A stretch of DNA of 64,000 nucleotides from Chrysoperla carnea (taxonomy: Eukaryota; Arthropoda; Insecta; Neuroptera; Chrysopidae): NCBI RefSeq assembly GCF_905475395.1, contig NC_058337.1, positions 137,537,960-137,601,959 on the forward strand, in the 5' to 3' direction. Position numbers and translations under genes: made by a program. Of the stretch, positions 26,841 to 36,075 are shown one piece after another. Numbering within the stretch: position 1 is the stretch's first letter; the number at the start of each line of letters is the position of its first letter. The notes beneath the pieces were generated by a model, which saw nothing but the letters and a program-made list of their open reading frames with translations, was not told where the DNA came from and did no database searches.

Positions 26841-27311
26841 TTAAGGTAGTACCAGCATGAAATCACTTTTCGACAGATTTGGCCGAATTTTTTTTCTCGG
26901 GTTTATAATAGCTTTATTTATGAATTCCTAAAATTTCATAATTTTTGACCGTTTAGATCGCGAGATATTTAAAGACAAAGTTCGAGATTTTGAGGGTCAT
27001 GTCCCATTTAAAGCATGTAAAATGTCCGGTCTCTCCAACTATTTTTTATGATATTATTATATATTGAAGAAAAAGTAGAAAAAAATGTTTATACAATAAA
27101 ATTCTAAAAAAAAAATTTAGAAATTAATTTTCACTTTCGAGATATTAATTTTGACGTAAATTGATCGAAATTGGGACGTTGGCATAATTATTTCCCATTT
27201 TAAACGGTCAAAATTTCTGAAACTTTGGGAATTAATAGTAAGCATTATTAAATTCTTAAATTTAATTTTTCGTTAAATTCTGTCGAAAAAAAAATTGTAC
27301 CATTGCTTTAA
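26841..27311. mobile_element. TTAA-flanked foldback MITE
   Basis: Starts TTAAGGTAGTACC and ends GGTACCATTGCTTTAA-like, with imperfect inverted arms of about 200 bases (shared TTTTTCGACAGA and TTTTTGACCGTTTA). TTAA at both ends points to piggyBac-type mobilisation. It lies in the spacer between genes A and B. Confidence 0.6.
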
Positions 27312-27471
27312 CATAGAAACTGCAAATACCATGCTGGAAATACCTTAAAGAAACTAATGGGTATTTTTTTTTTTTTTTTTTTTTGATAGCAGTTAGAACT
27401 GATGCACATCGACATATGTGATATTTATAAAAAAAATCGACTAAAATAATGTTTTCTAAGAATATTCCAAC

Positions 27472-28528
27472 TTAATTGTAAACAGTTTCGAATGGATTAT
27501 TATAATAAAAATCGTCGTAATGGTTGTCTCCAAAAGAATTTTGATCGTATTCGTCATTTGGTAAAAACGGATCATATGCGTAATCTGATAAAAAAGGATC
27601 AACATTTTCATATGAAAATTCACGCTCATTGACAACAAATGGATTTTCATCAAATTGATCAAATTCATAATTCATTTGTTCTCGCTCATCCAAGTCCTGT
27701 AAATATGCATCCAATTCGCGGCGTCTTTCAAGACTTGCTTCCTGAGCTCGTATTTTGTCTTCTTCTTCTTTGCGTCTTATTTGTTCTTCTAGTTTTGTTT
27801 GAAGTTCTTGTCGTTTTGCTAGAGATTCCGTGGTGGTTGAAATTTTGAATGTCGTCGACGTATTTTTCTTCTTTATGTTGGTGTTTTTAAACGCGACTCT
27901 ATTATGCGGTATGTTAGTGTCAGCTGTATCCAAGTCCCGTCTGAGTGGTTTGACATGTTCAGGATACGAACTATATATTGAGTTCCAATTGATTAACGGT
28001 AAAAGCATAATGGTTTTTTGTCTTTCATTTTTTCGTAAAGTTGTAATTTTTTCATCTTTCAACATTTTTAGTTTCCTTAGAAAACTATGAAAATTATTGT
28101 ATAAGTTCAATGGAAATTCTCTTGCATTTCTCGAAACAGTTGTAACAACATTGCCGCTTGCAAAGCTAGTATAATGTTGGCAGATTGTAATGCAGCAAAC
28201 TGAAAACTGTCAAAAAATATTTTTAAATTTCAACAATTTGCATAAAATTCATCAGGCAGGAACTAACTATGTTAGTTAAGCGAATTCCATCTTAAGAAAA
28301 TTAAAAACTAAAAAGAACTACAATATCTTGTAAGATTGTGTAGTAAAGTGTGATTGGATAAGAGTTATACAATTTTTCAGTTTAAATAAAAACAAAACGG
28401 TATAAGATATCAGGTTTTTTTTTTTAAATTTTTAGACATTGTACATAAACACACGATTGTTAATCGGAAAGTGTGAATACATTGAAAACGATGAAACGTA
28501 AAGATATATTGAATATTTCGATTTCCAT
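27472..28528 (-). CDS. Gene B: secreted charged coiled-coil paralogue (two exons, exon 1 tentative)
   Basis: Exon 2 at 27472-28206 is open for 244 residues from a TTGACAG acceptor and begins FSVCCITICQHYTS, matching the exon-2 openings of A, C and D. The best first exon is 28481-28528, giving MEIEIFNISLRFIVFN before a GTATTC donor and a 274-base intron. EIFNISL aligns with KIFNLIL of gene D, and a TATA box lies at the right distance, but the donor is weak, so the exon end is uncertain. An ATG at 28540 in the same frame would add four residues. The mature part has a basic N-terminal half with a QKTIMLLPL segment resembling TIMMYPP/MAIIFPP of A and D. A Glu/Arg/Lys-rich predicted coiled-coil follows (KRQELQTKLEEQIRRKEEED), then an acidic Asp/Asn/Tyr/Phe tail (DPFLSDYAYDPFLPNDEYDQ) ending ETVYN. 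It lacks the C-terminal Cys tail of its neighbours and is the most divergent member. A run of about 21 T (A in the transcript sense) lies 88 bases past the stop. Confidence 0.62.
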
Positions 28529-28540
28529 TTTTGGACCCAT

Positions 28541-28574
28541 TATGACAACTATCCTATACTGGGAACTTTATAAC
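28541..28574 (-). promoter_or_regulatory. Probable core promoter of gene B
   Basis: GTTATAAAG (28566-28574, minus) lies 29 bases before a TCATA initiator-like site (A at 28543). The candidate ATG at 28528 is then only about 15 bases from the start site, and another in-frame ATG at 28540 is 3 bases away, which is short for a leader. The position fits the exon 1 assignment but does not prove it. Confidence 0.5.
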
Positions 28575-28677
28575 TTTAGTACCTACATATTCTGTACGCA
28601 GAGGGTATTAAAATTTAAAATAAACCAAATTATTTTGTTAAAACTATTTTATTTAAATCATGCACTTGTATATTATT

Positions 28678-28683
28678 TTTATT
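28678..28683 (-). terminator. Poly(A) signal AATAAA, gene C
   Basis: AATAAA on the minus strand about 78 bases past the gene C stop, in an A/T-rich tract that separates it from the promoter of gene B. Confidence 0.5.
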
Positions 28684-28759
28684 AAATAGAAAACATTTCG
28701 AAGGGAATATATAGAAAACAAAGAATAAACAACATTATTAACTGAATCTTAAAAAAGTT

Positions 28760-30310
28760 TTAGGTTAATTTATTTACATTTATTATTATATTACAGCCGT
28801 CATTTTCTTTGTACTTAGATGCTGCGTCCGCTAGTAACCCTTCTTTACTGTTTGAGTCACTCGATTCATCATTGTCGATTTCAAAGTCATCCTCTTCAAT
28901 ATCTCGAAAGTCATAATCTCGTTCTCCAGAATTTTCATAATCATCGCTTCCTTTTTCAAAATCCTCTTCGATTTCCCATTCATAGTCGTCTTCGTTTCCC
29001 CATTCATTATCCTTTTCGTTTCCCCATTCATCATCCCCTTCGTTTACCCATTCATCATCCTCTTCGTTTCCCCAGTCATTATGCTCTTTGATGTCGTCTT
29101 CATCATCCTCTTCTTGTCCCCATTCATTACCCTCTTCGTTTCCCCATTCATCATCATCTTCGTTTCCCCATTTATCATCCTCTTCGTTTCCCCATTCATT
29201 ATCCTCTTCGCTGCCTTCTTCATCATCCTCTTCGTTTCCCCAGTCAATATACTCTTTGATGTCGTCTTCATCATCCTCTTCTTGTCCCCATTCATTACCC
29301 TCTTCGTTTCCCCATTCATCATCATCTTCGTTTCCCCAATCATAATCCTCTTCGTTTCCCCATTCATCACCCACTTCGTTTCCCCATTCATTGTCTTCTT
29401 CATCATCCTCTTCTTTTCCCCATTCATTATTCTCTTCGTTTCTCCATTCATCATCATCTTCGTTTCCCCAATCATAATCCTTTCTGTTTCCCCATTCATC
29501 ACCCACTTCGATTCCCCATTTATTATCCTCTTCGCTGCCTTCTTCATCATCCTCTTCGTTTCCCCAATCAATATACTCTTTGATGTCGCCTTCATCAACC
29601 TCTTCTTGTCCCCATTCATTACCCTCTTCGTTTCCCCATTCATCATCATCTTCGTTTCCCCAATCATAATCCCCTTCGTTTCCCCATTCATTGTCTTCTT
29701 CATCATCCTCTTCTTTTCCCCATTCATTATACTCTTTGTTTCCCCATTCATCATCGTCTTCGTTTCTCCATTCATCATCCTGTTCGTTTCCCCATTCATC
29801 ATCCACTTCGTTTCCCCACTCATAATCGTCTTCATCAGAAACAAAAAGATTATATCGTCCCCAATAAGTTTTCTTCTCTTTCTGAAGAGGGGCATTGCCT
29901 TGTAGTTTGAAAGGGTACCCTGCGGTAGATTGCGATGAGTATGATAATGAATTCAAATGATAGGGATAGCCTTGTTGATTCCTTGAATACAGATAGCCAG
30001 GGCGGTAGTAAAAGTTGTAAGGTTTCATTGTATAGCCTGGGTTGCCATCGCTGGGATATTTAATTCTAAAACTTTGCTTGCCGGTTAGTGTTTCATCATA
30101 TCTTTGATCTGTAGAATTTTTAGACTGTTGTTGGCGTGTGGCAAATATTGTTCTTCCAAAATGCTTTTGTTTTCTTAGTGTGTTTATATTTCCTCGATGG
30201 TTACTATGCCTATTGGACGATAGTTGTCCAATACCATATACCAAATTTGTTGATGGTATGGCATGACAATCAAAATGTTTGACGAGCGTGAACATGTACA
30301 ATACTGTAAA
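28760..30310 (-). CDS. Gene C: secreted acidic EWGNEEDD-repeat protein (main exon)
   Basis: A single open exon of 516 residues follows a TTTTTTTGTTAG acceptor and opens FTVLYMFTLVKHFDCHA, the second half of a signal peptide. Residues about 25-100 match gene D closely (NHRGNINTLRKQKHFGR against NHRSSVNALRNQNHFGR; RYDETLTGKQ against RYDKTITGKQ). A Tyr/Gly/Pro/Asn segment follows (YRPGYLYSRNQQGYPYH). Then come about 290 residues of an octamer near EWGNEEDD, arranged in longer blocks marked by WGQEEDDEDDIKEY. The tail is acidic and ends CNIIINVNKLT, matching CNIVININ in D. The main open frame is intact. The problem is the first exon: the aligned position at 31198-31242 reads MHEIFNRKFSLKQK and stops with no GT donor in frame. 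Without exon 1 the only nearby ATG (residue 6) gives a poor signal peptide. Either the gene uses another leader, such as exon 1 of gene D, or it is recently disabled. Poly(A) signal at 28678-28683. Confidence 0.74.
   Translation of the reverse strand, partial: FTVLYMFTLVKHFDCHAIPSTNLVYGIGQLSSNRHSNHRGNINTLRKQKHFGRTIFATRQQQSKNSTDQRYDETLTGKQSFRIKYPSDGNPGYTMKPYNFYYRPGYLYSRNQQGYPYHLNSLSYSSQSTAGYPFKLQGNAPLQKEKKTYWGRYNLFVSDEDDYEWGNEVDDEWGNEQDDEWRNEDDDEWGNKEYNEWGKEEDDEEDNEWGNEGDYDWGNEDDDEWGNEEGNEWGQEEVDEGDIKEYIDWGNEEDDEEGSEEDNKWGIEVGDEWGNRKDYDWGNEDDDEWRNEENNEWGKEEDDEEDNEWGNEVGDEWGNEEDYDWGNEDDDEWGNEEGNEWGQEEDDEDDIKEYIDWGNEEDDEEGSEEDNEWGNEEDDKWGNEDDDEWGNEEGNEWGQEEDDEDDIKEHNDWGNEEDDEWVNEGDDEWGNEKDNEWGNEDDYEWEIEEDFEKGSDDYENSGERDYDFRDIEEDDFEIDNDESSDSNSKEGLLADAASKYKENDGCNIIINVNKLT
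28983..29830 (-). repeat. 24-bp coding minisatellite of gene C
   Basis: About 35 units of a 24-base repeat encode EWGNEEDD variants. Units group into longer blocks that each begin with WGQEEDDEDDIKEY, seen at about 29084, 29270 and 29600, so expansion happened at two scales. No stop falls in several alternative frames, so long false open frames appear on both strands here. Confidence 0.9.
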
Positions 30311-31197
30311 CTAACAAAAAAGTTGGTTTTTATGATACATATTGCGTTGTTAAACAATTTTAAGTTTGCAAAAATTCAAAGTTAAAAGAAATTTTATTTT
30401 GATAAATTTGTCAAAATCAGTTGGCAAAAGTCGCATTCAAGCAAACAAAATTTTAATTCTTTATTTACAAAAATAAATCAAAAACTATAGCTTGAACTAC
30501 AACAGATCTCAGTGCAATTTTCTCTATCAAGAACCCATCTGCTGCTGTCCAGGTTATATGTTACTTCTGCAATGGAATCTAAAAATGGGTTGGGTTGGAA
30601 TTGAGATATGGATTTTTGTACATAAAGTTATAAGACTCCATTAGACCGTGTGATATAAATTGTGCTTTCTAAAATGATTACCACATACTTGAAACCTTAG
30701 TGGCTTCCTTTTGCCGAGTTTACCATACTTCTCTCAACGAATTTTTTCGAAAGTGCTGCGTTTTCAAATGAGCATGATAATAGCATATTTAAGTTATCGG
30801 TCTGAAAAAACGCGACATGGAATTTGTCATGGACTATGAACACTTGATAGCATTAGTTATTCGACAGTGCTTGAAGTCAATATTTAAAACTTGATTTTGA
30901 AATTACAGGTTTAAAAAATTTTTATCGCCCATTTATATGGAGAGAGGAGTGGGAGGTATATGCAAATAAAAGTGACAGTAGTATTATTGATATTATTTTA
31001 TTTAAATTATTTCATTCATATAACATTTTCTTCGAAAATAAAAGAAAAATTAAGGAACTGAATGGAATAAAGACGTAAATTAGCGCAGTGTATTTTGCAG
31101 AAAACGCTCATAAAGATTAAAATAGGATATTTTGAATCTTATCTTTTTCCAGGTTATTTTATGCTTAAAATTTCTTATAATTTACGGTTTGAGCTAT

Positions 31198-31242
31198 CTA
31201 TTTTTGTTTTAAAGAGAATTTTCTATTAAAAATCTCATGCAT
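31198..31242 (-). pseudogene. Exon 1 remnant of gene C, no splice donor
   Basis: Just below the promoter-like motif at 31264-31289, ATG CAT GAG ATT TTT AAT encodes MHEIFN, aligning with MKIFN of gene D and EIFN of gene B. The sequence then runs RKFSLKQK to a TAG with no GT in frame before it. A second ATG at 31238 gives MRFLIENSL and stops at TAA. The first GTAA donor downstream (CCGTAAAT) lies beyond the stop. This looks like a family first exon that has lost its donor. Confidence 0.5.
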
Positions 31243-31263
31243 AGAATTTTCAACTTTTCCAAT

Positions 31264-31289
31264 ACTGATGATCCGACTCTCTTTAATAC
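31264..31289 (-). promoter_or_regulatory. Degenerate core promoter of gene C
   Basis: TATTAAAG (31281-31288, minus) precedes ATCAGT (A at 31266), but the spacing is 22 bases where genes A and D have 31, and the TATA box is imperfect. This looks like a copy of the family promoter that has lost about 9 bases. It sits just past the poly(A) signal of gene D. Confidence 0.45.
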
Positions 31290-31370
31290 ACCGAATCTAC
31301 GGAAGAAAGGTATATGTTTTTAGAGACCTTAAACGAATCGAAGCAAAAAGAGCGTAAGCACACTTACGCC

Positions 31371-31376
31371 TTTATT
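31371..31376 (-). terminator. Poly(A) signal AATAAA, gene D
   Basis: AATAAA on the minus strand 41 bases past the gene D stop, followed by a GT-rich stretch (GGCGTAAGTGTG) suited to a downstream element. Confidence 0.6.
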
Positions 31377-31416
31377 CCACACAGTTCCCCAATTGACGCT
31401 TAATACATTTTTCGGT

Positions 31417-33536
31417 TCAATTAATATTTATTACTATATTACAATCCTCACTATTTTCGGCCTCGCCGCTGTACATGCCATTTTCGCCACTTTCCTCTGA
31501 AGAGAACTCAGATGAAACTTCGCCGCTGTCTATCATACTATGTTGGTTCGTGTCTTTATTCCATGTTAAACCTTCATCTTCCTCGGATGAAAATCCAGAT
31601 GAATCTTCGCCGCTGTCTATCATACTGTGTTGGTTCGGGTCTTTATTCCATGTTAAACCGTCATCTTCCTCAGATGAAAATCCAAATGAATCTTCGCTGC
31701 TGTCTATTATACCGTGTTGATGCAGGTCCTTGTTCCATAATAAACCGTCATTTTCCTCGGATGATAAAAGTTCAGGTGAATCCTTTTGCTCGTGCATTAT
31801 ATTATGCTGGTGTGGTGGCCTGTTGATTTGAGGAAATGGAAATGGACCGAAGGCTGGAATTTGTCCAGGATAACCAGGGTGGTTGGGTGAAAATCCAGGG
31901 AATTGAGGATACATTGATGGATTTCCTTGCTGAGTAATTATTTGTGGAGGACCACCACCTGGACCGGGGGGAAATATAATTGCCATATTTTGTTTGCCAG
32001 TTATCGTTTTATCATATCTTTTATTAGTAGGATAATCGTGTTTTTGTTTGCGAGTCGGTCTTGATCTTCCAAAATGGTTTTGATTTCTTAATGCGTTTAC
32101 AGAACTTCGATGATTGTTTTGCCTATTTAACGACAATTTTTTAAAATTTTTGTTCCCATTTGCCAATTTAGATGTAGTCCTCGCATTACATCGGCAATGT
32201 TCGACCACCATGAATATACACACTGTAAACTAAGAAAATATTTTTTTCAAATTTTGTTCTACTTTTGATTAGGTACACACGTATTTAATTTTTTTGATTT
32301 TTCACCTTTCATTGAGAACGCTCATAAAACAAAAATCGAAAACATGGTTCACCTCATTTTAGAAGGAACGAGAATACAGTATTTATTTTTACCCGACTTT
32401 CTGGAAATTTTTCAAACATTAAACTGATTACGACTCAAAAACGATGAACTTTAGGAACAAATCACAGCATCCTTTTTGACGTAAAATTACCTACAAAAAC
32501 CTCGTGTAGCTTTATTTGGTTCAAAAAATTTACATTTAACTGTTTCTGGGGAGCGAAAGGGATATACAAAAATTGGACCAACATCCGTTTTTGGATAACA
32601 TTCGGAATATTAATCTATTAGCTTTTCCGAACCAATAAGTAAAATTTTCGATATTTGGCGTAATTTTCAAAATATCGAAAATTAAAAATTTTCTTTAATT
32701 ATTGAGCTTTCGATAGTTCGAAAACCTAGGCAGATATCGCAATATTTATTTCTTATTTTTAGTCTACATTCATGAAGTTATAATTAAATTCATCATCAGG
32801 GCTAAAAAATCCTTTTTTTCTTTTCGATGGCATTACTAATATGCTTTCTTTCTTAAAAAAAGGTTTTTACTTTATTTTTTTTAAACGTTTCAAGTGAAAG
32901 TTAGCAAAAACTTTCAAAATATGTCGTTTTTTGAGATTTCGCTTTAAGAGCAGAAGTATTTTATACCGATTTTCAATGAATTTTTTCTTAAAAATTTGCA
33001 TGGATACATAAGTTGAAATTTTAAACACATATTCTTTGAGTAAAAGTCTACCTTTAAAAAATTTGGTCCCTTTAAATCAAACATGTCATACTCATGTATT
33101 CTTGAAATCAGCAATTTTCGCAGCTTTTTTTTCGGCATGACGCACTACTAAACACAGTTAACGAAACCGTTCTCGATACCAGAGGTACATCATCTCTAAT
33201 TAATTGCGGCCGTAAAATTTACTGGGTGCAGTTTGTTAAAGTTGCAAATATTTGCATAAATTTTAGAAATCTATGATTAGGAACAAAATTTTTTTTCCCG
33301 CAACCGCTAATAATACAGTAAGTTCTTAAATCTGATTTTGATTCTTAAATTACCTCTTGCAATTACCCATCTAAATATTATTAATATGCCATTACGTCTA
33401 TAAGCCAATCGAAAACACCCAAAAAATACCCAAAATTTTCCATATGTATAAAGGGAAAACGATTAATAATGAGAAGAAATTAAGAAAAACACAAAAAAAA
33501 AATTAAGCTTACCAAGATCAAATTGAAAATCTTCAT
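31417..33536 (-). CDS. Gene D: secreted acidic protein with 29-residue repeats (two exons)
   Basis: Family not recognised. Exon 1 at 33513-33536 (ATG AAG ATT TTC AAT TTG ATC TTG) ends at a good GTAAGC donor. The intron is 32230-33512, and exon 2 at 31417-32229 follows a TTTTCTTAG acceptor; total 278 residues. The joined start, MKIFNLIL + FTVCIFMVVEHCRCNA, is a classic signal peptide, probably cut near CNA. The next 70 residues are basic (LNRQNNHRSSVNALRNQNHFGR, then RYDKTITGKQNMAIIFPP). A Pro/Gly/Gln-rich segment follows (PGPGGGPPQIITQQGNP, PQFPGFSPNHPGYPG). Three copies of a 29-residue acidic unit, SSEEDDGLTWNKDPNQH-SMIDSGEDSSGF, come next, and the chain ends DCNIVININ. TATA box and TCAGT-type initiator precede exon 1 at the same spacing as in gene A, and AATAAA is at 31371-31376. 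It is the rightmost and best-formed member of the array and the reference for modelling the others. Confidence 0.87.
31500..31762 (-). repeat. 87-bp coding tandem repeat of gene D
   Basis: Three 87-base units encode the 29-residue SSEEDDGLTWNKD-type repeat. The first (N-terminal) copy is the most divergent (GLLWNKDLHQHGIID) and the last two are nearly identical, suggesting recent duplication. Confidence 0.88.
32230..33512 (-). other. Intron of gene D
   Basis: 1283 bases, GTAAGC donor and TTTTCTTAG acceptor. A minus-strand copy of the TTAA-foldback repeat body lies at about 32640-32810 (matches 650-800 and 39690-39830). No open frame here looks real. Confidence 0.72.
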
Positions 33537-33570
33537 ATTTGTTTGAACAATTTAACTTAAAATTTCTTAA

Positions 33571-33606
33571 ACTGAATTTGAGATGATAATTTTTATGCTT
33601 TATATA
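33571..33606 (-). promoter_or_regulatory. Core promoter of gene D: TATA box and initiator
   Basis: TATATAAAGC (33597-33606, minus) is followed by TTCAGT with its A at 33573. The distance from the first T of TATAAAG is 31 bases, as in gene A. The ATG is 37 bases downstream of the inferred start site. Confidence 0.72.
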
Positions 33607-33609
33607 CAA

Positions 33610-35640
33610 AAATAGGCCAAGAGACTATGTGTTATTTAGATGCTTAAACTCTTTATATGTAAATCTAAATATTCCGTTTAGGAACAGATCAAAGTGCTTC
33701 ATAAATACCCAATCATTTCAACCCTTTGTATAGAAGTTTGGTTGAGGTATAAAAAGTGCTTTAGCTATATTTTGAAGGGGGAAAATTTAATTTTAGTACA
33801 TTCTCAAACTATGCTATAAATATGAAAAATTAATGAAAAACTTTTGTTTCTTGCATTTAAACTCTAACATCACGATTCATAATAAAAGAACGAGCGGTGT
33901 CGTGGGATACCCGGTTGGAATGATTTTCCTTCTCTCATTTTAAATTACGTATTATTTAATAAAAATCACTTTGAAGGAATGGTAATAACAAAACAACAAT
34001 TATTATAACAAAAAATTTAGTAAACAAATAAAAGTAGTAAATAAATCGTAAGAATCTTTGGCTCTTACCCTATAATTTGTTCATATCATATTACTTCAAT
34101 TATCTTTATGAAACTTATCCGAAAATTTGATATTGCATCAATTTTATTGCTTTTCTGTAATTAAGACTCTGAAAATCAAACTGAAAATTACTTCAAAAAA
34201 ACTTATTCTGCCTAATGTGACAATTTTTATTTATTTTTTTTAAATTCTAAACCTGTCCTATCAGATATCGAACAAAGCTGAGAAGATAAATCTGATTTTT
34301 AATTTTTCTGGATCAAAATTACTATAGAAACTGATTCTTGGTTTTTTCACAATTAGTTTATAAAGTAGTGAGAATTCTTCACATGAAGTGGAAAATTTAG
34401 TCAACATGTCTATTGATCATTTTAGAGAATTGATCTTTTTGAAACGAATGTATGTAGATCAAAGTTAAATATGTAAATGAATATACTGTTCAAACATGTA
34501 TGAAAATGGAATGACTACTCCATTAGTCCAAAAACATTTTAGGTGCCTTTCATGAAACGTTTGAACTACGTTTATTATTATATCGAATATAATAATATAA
34601 TGGAATCGATAAATATAGAACCAGTTTGTAATTTATCTAATGTAGATACCTAAAAGTGTATCTAGAAACATATACTTTCTATGCAATAACAATTTACAAT
34701 ATTGCATATTGTACAGTGTGTGCCAGAATTACTTGGCCACCTTTTAACCCGTCAGTACTCGCTTTATGAGCATTCTGCTTACGTTCGATTTAAAACATAA
34801 ATATATTTTTCAATTGATATATGTGGTAGGGAATTTTCCTATCTTCAAATAATTATATTTACAGTTTGAAAAAATATATTTTTTTCAAGTCCTTCAGAAA
34901 TTTTGAGAACTTTTCTTATCACGAGAGTAATGCAAATATTAAAATATTCAAGTTCGAAAATTTCGAAGCCTGTTCGTGTATTAAAGGTACCTAGTCTAAT
35001 ATAAGTCGTATTCAATATAGTGAAATAATTCAAATGTCTTAGTTCACTAAATAAAGTCAATTAGAGCCCAAAATTCAATTAAACCCCAAAAGACTTGTCA
35101 ATTAGAGCCCAAAATTCAACAAAGTTTAATGAATAAACTTTTAGTTGATCGTTTTTCCAGAATCAAGTCTTGGCTTGTGTATAACGGACTGGAACGTTTT
35201 TTCTGACTTAAACTGCCATAACTGACAATTTTAGAATCGGGTATGCATTTTAACAGTAGCAAATATATTAATCACTTTGAAATAGTCCATTAAAATAATT
35301 ACTCGGTAATAGTAATTTTAACACAATCCAACGGTGGATTCTATGGGTAATGAAAATATTATTTTTCCACCAATGTAGCAAATATTTACCTAAAAGTGTT
35401 TATTTTTCATTGTTTTAATTATTTAAAACTATAAATGCATCATTTTTTATATAAATTAGTGAAATGGATTCTATATGAACAAACGGTTAAAATAAACAAA
35501 TTTTTAAAAGCAAAAAATTTTAATTGGCCAATATTTATAAAAGTAACAAATTATCTGGGCAGTTTTGGAACAAGAAAGGGTTCCGCACAGGATAACAACT
35601 AGAAAAGAAATAAATTTCGTAACTCCGTGCAGTCCGGCAC
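33610..35640. other. Upstream flank of gene D, nothing identified
   Basis: Apart from the duplication at 35040-35125 and a TACAGTGTGTGCC MITE-like end near 34713, no structure stands out. Regulatory sites for the array may lie here but none can be shown. Confidence 0.4.
35040..35125 (+). repeat. Tandem duplication of about 43 bp
   Basis: GTCAATTAGAGCCCAAAATTCAA occurs at 35057 and 35098, joined by TTAAACCCCAAAAGACTT. Two copies only. Confidence 0.6.
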
Positions 35641-35644
35641 CAAA

Positions 35645-35830
35645 TATGCAACAAGTAACATACATAATAAGAGTAATTACGATTAGCTAATTCAGACTGA
35701 TGATGATTACTTGGTAGTTGAAATACGTTTTTATAAGATACAAAAAACTGATCTAGGAAATCGGGGCAAAAATCAAAATTTATTTCGTAATATTCTCATT
35801 TACTATCTTCGATTATCTGTTTAGGAACCA
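35645..35830 (+). repeat. Relative of the insert at 43838-44010
   Basis: Shares GATTAGCTAAT, GTTGAAATACGT, ATCTAGGAAATYGGGGCAAAAATC and TTCTCATTTACTATCTTCGAT with the 43.8-44.0 kb element. One end only is clear. Confidence 0.45.
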
Positions 35831-35889
35831 CGAAAAGATCAAACCTGATTTTATGTCGGGGTTTCTTTAAATCTGAACAATTTTGGAAT

Positions 35890-36075
35890 AAGAAAATGTT
35901 TAGGGCTTAGGGTATCGCACCAAATGATGAGCAGATTTTCTTAAAGCATTGCTAAGAACACTTTTAAACAAATTACCCTTCAAACAAAAAAACAAAAAAT
36001 CAAAATGTTTTCTTTCGTTTAGGAGCTACGGTGCTCCAAACGCTTCCATTTTTCCGTGCTTCCGTTTATGTCAGG
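35890..36075 (-). repeat. Dispersed repeat R2, reverse copy
   Basis: AGCATTGCTAAGAACACTTTTAAACAAATTACC, then TTCGTTTAGGAGCTACGGTG, the reverse of the R2 core. The edges fade. Confidence 0.4.

Noticed and set aside
27639-28090. Plus-strand frames with hydrophobic leucine/valine stretches
   Set aside because: Antisense of the charged coiled-coil of gene B (Glu/Lys codons read in reverse).
29044-29905. Long open frames of 283 (minus) and 274 (plus) residues over gene C
   Set aside because: They come from the 24-bp repeat having no stops in other frames. The products are monotonous and lack the leader, tail and splice context of the real frame.
31475-31826. 81- and 104-residue plus-strand frames
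   Set aside because: Antisense shadows of the 29-residue repeats of gene D.
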